From Odontesthes bonariensis (lineage: Eukaryota; Chordata; Actinopteri; Atheriniformes; Atherinopsidae), in NCBI RefSeq assembly GCF_027942865.1, contig NC_134510.1, forward strand, positions 41,454,946 through 41,518,945: a stretch of DNA of 64,000 nt, in the 5' to 3' direction. Positions 58,730 through 64,000 of this stretch are shown in pieces. The notes beneath the pieces are model-generated. The model saw nothing but the letters and a program-made list of their open reading frames with translations, had not been told where the DNA came from and did not search any database. Positions within the stretch are counted from its first letter, which is position 1. The number at the start of each line of letters is the position of its first letter. Both the position numbers and the translations under genes were made by a program.

Positions 58730-59139
58730 GGAACAAATCATCTTCTAATCCAACCTGGCAACATGATTCCAGTTTATATCACCTTTACCTTTTATTGTTT
58801 ACATTTATCTGATGGAAACACTGGATCCACACGTGAAAATGGAAAATCTAATCTGGAATACTAATATAAAGGGACCTCAGAGGCCCAAGAAGCATCCAAG
58901 TTCCAGTACAAGGATCATCTCATCCTAATGAAACTAAAGTACATTTTTATATTTCAGTACAAACAGGAACTGATAAGAATCTGAATCGATAAAGAGAACA
59001 GAAATCGATCATCTCCACAGTCTCAGATGTGGTAAAAAAAAGCTGTAAAATTACCCTTTTACTTATATTTTCACAATTAAAAAAATATTTCTTGGCTTGT
59101 TCATGATAATCTAGTCCGGGTCGGACCGGTTTAAGCGAC

Positions 59140-59700
59140 GTGTTTTTTAATCTGGACCCGGGCTAAAAGGGTCTTGGTCCCGCTAAATGGCGACGGTTTC
59201 ACCGCCGCCATTTTGTTTCCGCTAAATACCGCCTGTGGGGACCTCGCGCTGCTGTCCGCGAGCTGCTGTCCGCGTGCTGCTGTCCGCGCCGCCATTTTCT
59301 GTTTCCAGCAGAAGGATCGAAATCATTCAGCTCCAATAAAACGAATTTAATCTTATCAGCGACGTCGATGCTTCATAAACTTCTGTTAGCTCTGATGCTA
59401 ACGGCTCCGATGCAGCTTCAACTAACCAACGACAAGTTAATGAGTTAAAGCTTTAACTTACCTCACAGGTGAGCTGAGCTTAACCACTTGTCCAACCTCC
59501 CAGCCGTTGATCCGGTAACCTGAAGGTGAGCTCGGCTTCACTGAGTGTCCGCGCAGCCGCCGCTAGCTTCCAGGTTTCAGGTCAAGTTGGAGTCCATGTT
59601 GGTTTCAGAACATTCTGGGCTCCTCCAACCGGATTGAACCGGATACAGACGGCTCGGCCCGGACCACAGAACCTCACACTTCCTGTAGAATTCACATGAA
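59140..59700 (-). promoter_or_regulatory. GC-rich promoter region and 5'-UTR exon of chtop-like gene
   Basis: On the minus strand a strong donor GTGAG|GTAAGT at 59462/59461 ends a probable non-coding exon of about 100 bp. Two YY1-like GCCGCCATTTT motifs (59209-59219, 59289-59299) and three CTGCTGTCCGCG repeats (59247-59288) lie just downstream. Upstream (59560-59700) is single-copy. The exact start is unknown, and divergent transcription is possible. Confidence 0.45.
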
Positions 59701-60185
59701 AAAGTCAAATAAAGTGTTTTAATATGAGGAATTACATTTTAAATAGCAGGGATAAAAAATAAGTCAGTTTGGGGGCTCCAATAATTTAATGATTTAATTA
59801 ATTATAAATTAAAAAATGATGAAAATTAAGTTAATTAAGTTTTATATTTTAGCATTAAATGTAAAAGTCTTTAACCTGTTAAATATTGATAGATTCTGAC
59901 AGTAAATCATTTTAAATGTGTACAATAAGATTGAATAATAATTTAATTAATAATAAATCAATACATAAAAAGGTTTCTGATATAATATAATCAATCAAAA
60001 ATGAAGTCTTTTACAACCTCAGATTTGTTTTTAGAATGTAAAAGTTGGCTTAAAATACTTTTAAATGATGAAAAGTTAAAAACCTAAAATTGAATATTTT
60101 AGCATTAAATGTAAAAGTCTTTAACCTGTTAAATATTGATAGATCCTGACATTGTATTGGTTTAATGTTTGATTCCTATGCATTA
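59700..60185. other. AT-rich intergenic DNA
   Basis: Two diverged copies of a segment containing ATATTTTAGCATTAAATGTA and AAAGTCTTTAACCTGTTAAA (about 59840-59895 and 60090-60145) indicate an old duplicated repeat. No gene is seen. Confidence 0.5.
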
Positions 60186-60420
60186 AATAATGAAAAGCTG
60201 CCTTCAACAGGCGGTGAGAAATCTGCACGATATCTTTGAACTTATCTGGACTGTTACTTGTTTTAAATTCATTTAAATGATTTTATTTGTTTCTCTTTAT
60301 ATTCTTTTATGTATTTTTAATGCTTCTTCCACTCCCTGCTGCAATGCTTTTATTTTATGTAAAGCACTTTGAACTGTTTGTACATGAAATGTGCTATAAA
60401 TAAATTTGATTTGATTTGAT
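60186..60420 (+). mobile_element. L2-like LINE 3' tail, plus orientation
   Basis: GCTTCTTCCACTCCCTGCTG, GTAAAGCACTTTGAACTG and an ATTTGATTTGATTTGAT tail match, in inverted orientation, the 3' end of the LINE at 61578-62836. Confidence 0.75.
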
Positions 60421-60639
60421 CAATAGATAGATACTTTATTGATCCTGAAGGAAATTCAAGCATCCAGTAGCAGACATAATAAAGCAATAAAAATGTTTAT
60501 ACAATTATAAACACTTTAAAAAGAATCTAAGAATTTAAAGAAATAATTTAAATAAACAGTTTAAAAATATAAAGTAACCAGTGAAGTAAGACGAAAGAGA
60601 AATATAACAATGATGATTGTTATAAAATGATAGAGTTTA

Positions 60640-61165
60640 TTCCTCTTGTTGTTATTGATTATGATTATTATTACAGTGATGTCTGGAATAAATCATGTGT
60701 TTTAATTGTTATTGATTATGATTATTATTACAGTGATGTCTGGAATAAATAATGCGTTTTAATTGTTATTGATTATGATTATTATTACAGTGATGTCTGG
60801 AATAAATAATGTGTTTTTAATTGTTATTGATTATGATTATTATTACAGTGATGTCTGGAATAAATAATGCGTTTTAATTGTTATTGATTATGATTATTAT
60901 TACAGTGATGTCTGGAATAAATAATGTGTTTTAATTGTTATTGATTATGATTATTATTACAGTGATGTCTGGGATAAATAATGTGTTTTAATTGTTATTG
61001 ATTATGATTATTATTACAGTGATGTCTGGGATAAATAATGTGTTTTTAATTGTTATTGATTATGATTATTATTACAGTGATGTCTGGAATAAATAATGTG
61101 TTTTAATTGTTATTGATTATGATTATTATTACAGTGATGTCTGGAATAAATAATGTGTTTTTAAT
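60640..61165. repeat. 57-58-bp minisatellite (TTATTGATTATGATTATTAT)
   Basis: About nine copies of TTGTTATTGATTATGATTAT, TATTACAGTGATGTCTGGAA and TAAATAATGTGTTTTAA with few differences. Confidence 0.95.
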
Positions 61166-61189
61166 TGATCAAAGTCAAAGTTCCAACCT

Positions 61190-61577
61190 GCAGTTCCTCT
61201 CTGCACCACCAGGTGGTGGCTCTGATTCAGGGCCTGACGTCACCGCGTAACCCAGGGCAACCACGCACACGCTTGGAGGGTGCTGATTGGCTCGGCCATA
61301 CGTCACGCGCACAAACAGACCTCGCTGGGCGGCGCGCGGCCGCCTTCAAAGTCAAAGCTCAAGCTTCACAGCTCCTTCGATCCGTTTGTCCGTTTTTAAT
61401 GTCACGTGACGAGACATCGCGATGCTTTGTAGGAAATCACGGCGTCATTTTCCCGCCATTAACCATAATCTGTCTCCCAAACACATGGAAGTGTTTAATA
61501 AATCAGCCACGTGACGCAGCCCGCCTCAGGTGTGGCGGACAGGTGTGTGTTTGAGCCGCGGTGACGTCACGGCGGGA
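61190..61577. promoter_or_regulatory. CpG-rich stretch with CACGTG and E2F-like motifs
   Basis: It contains GTCACGTGAC (61399-61408), CCACGTGAC, an E2F-like TTTCCCGCC (61449-61457) and CRE-like TGACGTCAC (61562-61570). It may be a promoter, but no exon is recognised beside it. Confidence 0.3.
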
Positions 61578-62836
61578 TCAAATCAAAAATCAAATCAAAT
61601 CAAATTTATTTATATAGCACATTTCATGTACAAACAATTCAAAGTGCTTCACATAAAATAAAAGCATTGCAGCAGGGAGTGGAAGAAGCATTAAAATACA
61701 TAAAAGAATATAAAGAGAAACAAATAAATAATTTAAATGATTAAAAGAATATAAAGAGAAACAAATAAAATAATTTAAATGATTAAAAGAATATAAAGAG
61801 AAACAAATAAAATCATTTAAATGATTAAAAGAATATAAAGAGAAACAAATAAAATTATTAAAATTATTAAAAGAATATAAAGAGAAACAAATAAAATAAT
61901 TAAAATTATTAAAAGAATATAAAGAGAAACAAATAAAATCATTTAAATGAATTTAAAAACCAGCAACAGTCCAGATAAGTTCAAAGATAGCGTGCAGATT
62001 TCATGCATAGACACATGAGAACAGAAATGTTTTTAACCTGGATTTAAAAATGTCTCCATTTGGTGAAAGTTTAATCTCCACTGGCAGTTTGTTCCACTTG
62101 TTTGCAGCATAACAGCTAAATGCTGCTTCTCCATGTTTAGTCTGGACTCTGGACTGAACCAGCTGACCTGAGTCCTTGGATCTAAGAGCTCTGCTGGGTT
62201 TATATTCTCTGAACAGATCACAGATGGAAACCATCAGCAGGCTTTTAAAATCTATTCTGTGACTGACTGGAAGCCAGAGTAAAGATTTTAAAGCTGCTGT
62301 GATGTGTTCAGATCTCTTAGTCCGGGTTAAAGCTCCAGCAGCAGCGTTCTGGATGAGCTGCAGATGTTTAATGCTCTTTGTGGGAAGTCCAGTTAAAAGT
62401 TACAGTGATGGAGTCTGCTGGAGATGAATGCATGGATGAGTTTCTCCTGGAAACCTTTAATTCTGTTGATGTTTCTGAGGTGGTAAAAAGCTGCCTTGGT
62501 GACAGCTTTGATGTGGCTGCTGAAAGTCAGATCTGAGTCTATCAACACTCCGAGGTTACCAACCTGGTCAGTGATTGTAAGGTCCCGAGTCTCAAGATAT
62601 TTACCAACGCTGACCCTCTTCTCTTTGCTCCCAAACAGAATGATCTCAGTTTTGTCTTCATTTAACTGTAGAAACTTCTCTCTCATCCAGGTGTTTACTT
62701 CCTCCAGACACTGACACAGTACGTCTGCTGGGCTGCAGTCGCCATGGTGACAGAGACACATAAAGTTGTGTATCGTCTGCATAACTGTGATAATTGATGT
62801 TAAAGTTCTGCAATATCTGACCCAAAGGGAGCATAT
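61578..62836 (-). mobile_element. L2/CR1-like LINE 3' fragment with RT remnants
   Basis: Minus-strand frames contain the reverse-transcriptase motif YADDTQLYVSL (62840-62730 region), then LCQCLEEVNTWM and LQLNEDKTEIILFGSK, NLGVLIDSDLTF and SSRLHHCNF, and after a break ANKWNKLPVEIKL. These are in the usual order for L2/CR1 ORF2 C-termini. At least two frameshifts or stops make it dead. The 3' end is an (ATTTG)n tail near 61578-61605. Confidence 0.85.
61690..61945. repeat. ~42-bp repeat in LINE 3' UTR
   Basis: About six units of TAAAAGAATATAAAGAGAAA followed by CAAATAAAATAATTTAAATGAT within the LINE 3' region. Confidence 0.92.
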
Positions 62837-62837
62837 A

Positions 62838-63045
62838 CACTGGAAAAAATCTAAATCTTACCAAGTATATTTGTCTCTTTGAGTATCTCATTACACTTAA
62901 TATGAGACACAACTGCCTAACAAGCACCATTACAGCCAGATATAGGGACTTGTTTTAATACAATACATCTGGAATATCTTGTTAAATTAAAAAGTCTTGA
63001 AAACAAATTGTTTTGAGTCATATTTCACATTACACATTTCACTAC
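62838..63045. mobile_element. possible MITE starting CACTGGAAAAAATC
   Basis: CACTGGAAAAAATCTAAATC and CTTACCAAGTATATTTGTCT followed by GTTTTGAGTCATATTTCAC look like a common fish non-autonomous element, but I cannot define its right end. Confidence 0.35.
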
Positions 63046-63139
63046 TGATCGGAGCAGGAAAGCTCAGGAATGACACGTTTCACCGCGTGCTCTTATTTTC
63101 CTAACGCGCACCGAGCACCAGACTTCCTGTTATGTCTGG

Positions 63140-63319
63140 CTGTCGGGGGAGCGTGATACAGCCCCCTCCCTGCCCGCCCGCCTGCCTCCACCCCCGGCGC
63201 CCGCAGACACAGACAGTCTGGAGAGACGGAGGACACGCGGACCCACCGACACACGGAGCTCCGGCGGCTTCACCGACACAGGCAGCTGACCACAGCCGAG
63301 CGCAGCGCGCCGAGTCCCG
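63140..63319 (+). other. putative CpG-island first exon, gene leaves window
   Basis: GC- and CpG-rich sequence ends in a consensus donor CCCG|GTGAGTGCG (63319/63320) with no in-frame long coding sequence. This fits a non-coding or 5'-UTR exon of a plus-strand gene continuing to the right. The gene cannot be named from this. Confidence 0.4.
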
Positions 63320-63552
63320 GTGAGTGCGTCTGAGGGAGCCGCTGAGGGGGCGGAGGGTTCTGAGCAACTGTTGATGCGGGGAGACGGACGCACAGCCGGT
63401 CATCGATCAGGGATCGATAACTCAGACTGATGGGGCTGATGACGACGTCACTTATCAGTAACGGTGACGTCAGTTATTATTTACTGATTTAATCAGATAT
63501 TTGGAAAAGAATATCATCTGTGATGAGAGATTATTTTGTTGTGATTTTACAC

Positions 63553-64000
63553 CCGAGTGTGTGTCCACCTGTGTGTGTCCACCTGTGTGTGTGTGTCCAC
63601 CTGAGTGTATGTGTCCACCCGAGTGTGTGTCCACCTGTGTGTGTGTCCACCTGTGTGTGTCCACCTGTGTGTGTGTGTCCACCTGTGTGTGTCCACCTGT
63701 GTGTGTGTGTCCACCTGAGTGTATGTGTCCACCTGTGTGTGTGTCCACCTGAGTGTATGTGTCCACCTGTGTGTGTCCACCTGAGTGTATGTGTCCACCT
63801 GTGTGTGTGTGTCCACCTGAGTGTATGTGTCCACCTGTGTGTGTGTCCACCTGAGTGTATGTGTCCACCTGTGTGTGTCCACCTGTGTGTGTCCACCTGT
63901 GTGTGTCCACCTGAGTGTATGTGTCCACCTGTGTGTGTGTGTCCACCTGAGTGTGTCCACCTGAGTGTATGTGTCCACCTGTGTGTGTCCACCTGTGTGT
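63553..64000. repeat. TGTGTGTCCACCTGAGTGTA minisatellite
   Basis: Units GTGTGTCCACCT with (GTGT)n and GAGTGTATGT variants run to the right edge, starting about 230 bp after the putative first-exon donor. Confidence 0.95.

Overview
The window is nuclear DNA of a teleost fish, probably a spiny-rayed (percomorph) species. The evidence is four split vertebrate genes with GT-AG introns, L2-like LINE tails, a tRNA-derived SINE and several DNA-transposon families typical of ray-finned fish, and very heavy minisatellite content: about 27 kb, roughly two fifths of the window, is tandem repeat.

Layout. 1-8.3 kb: dek (minus strand, 3' end off the left edge), with long introns holding minisatellites or a nested hAT/Harbinger pair, and a promoter with CRE, CCAAT, GC-box and YY1-like sites. 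8.4-19.3 kb: mobile DNA. This comprises a 920-bp near-palindromic TTAA-flanked element, a DNA transposon swollen by a 4.4-kb internal array, a hAT BED-finger relic, a SINE, and two inverted solo-LTR-like copies, one of which contains an L2 LINE fragment. 19.9-26.7 kb: complete kcnv1 (Kv8.1, silent potassium-channel subunit, plus strand, three coding exons). 27-39 kb: arrays, including a 2.7-kb AGAACC-type array and about 3 kb of TTAGGG-like telomeric repeat interrupted by a Harbinger element and an LTR-like insert. 40.8-42 kb: intronless frat/gbp (minus). 43-48.7 kb: more arrays. 50.1-59.6 kb: a five-coding-exon chtop/FoP-like mRNA-export gene (minus), whose 7-kb intron carries a 22-bp array and four or more transposons. 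60-63 kb: inverted L2-like LINE copies and a 57-62-bp array. 63.1-63.3 kb: a likely CpG-island first exon of a plus-strand gene leaving the window.

The genes do not form a pathway: chromatin/splicing (dek), membrane excitability (kcnv1), Wnt/GSK-3 signalling (frat) and mRNA export (chtop-like). What links them is architecture. Introns here are either under 100 bp or long, and almost every long intron is filled by a minisatellite, often starting or ending within tens of bases of the splice site. In dek the array forms an AG-free polypyrimidine run of about 430 nt directly before exon 4. In the chtop-like gene the array is a tandem duplication of the exon 4 acceptor itself, giving dozens of decoy 3' splice sites. 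I regard these splice-site-anchored arrays as the most interesting feature. All long ORFs inside arrays are artefacts of stop-free repeat units.
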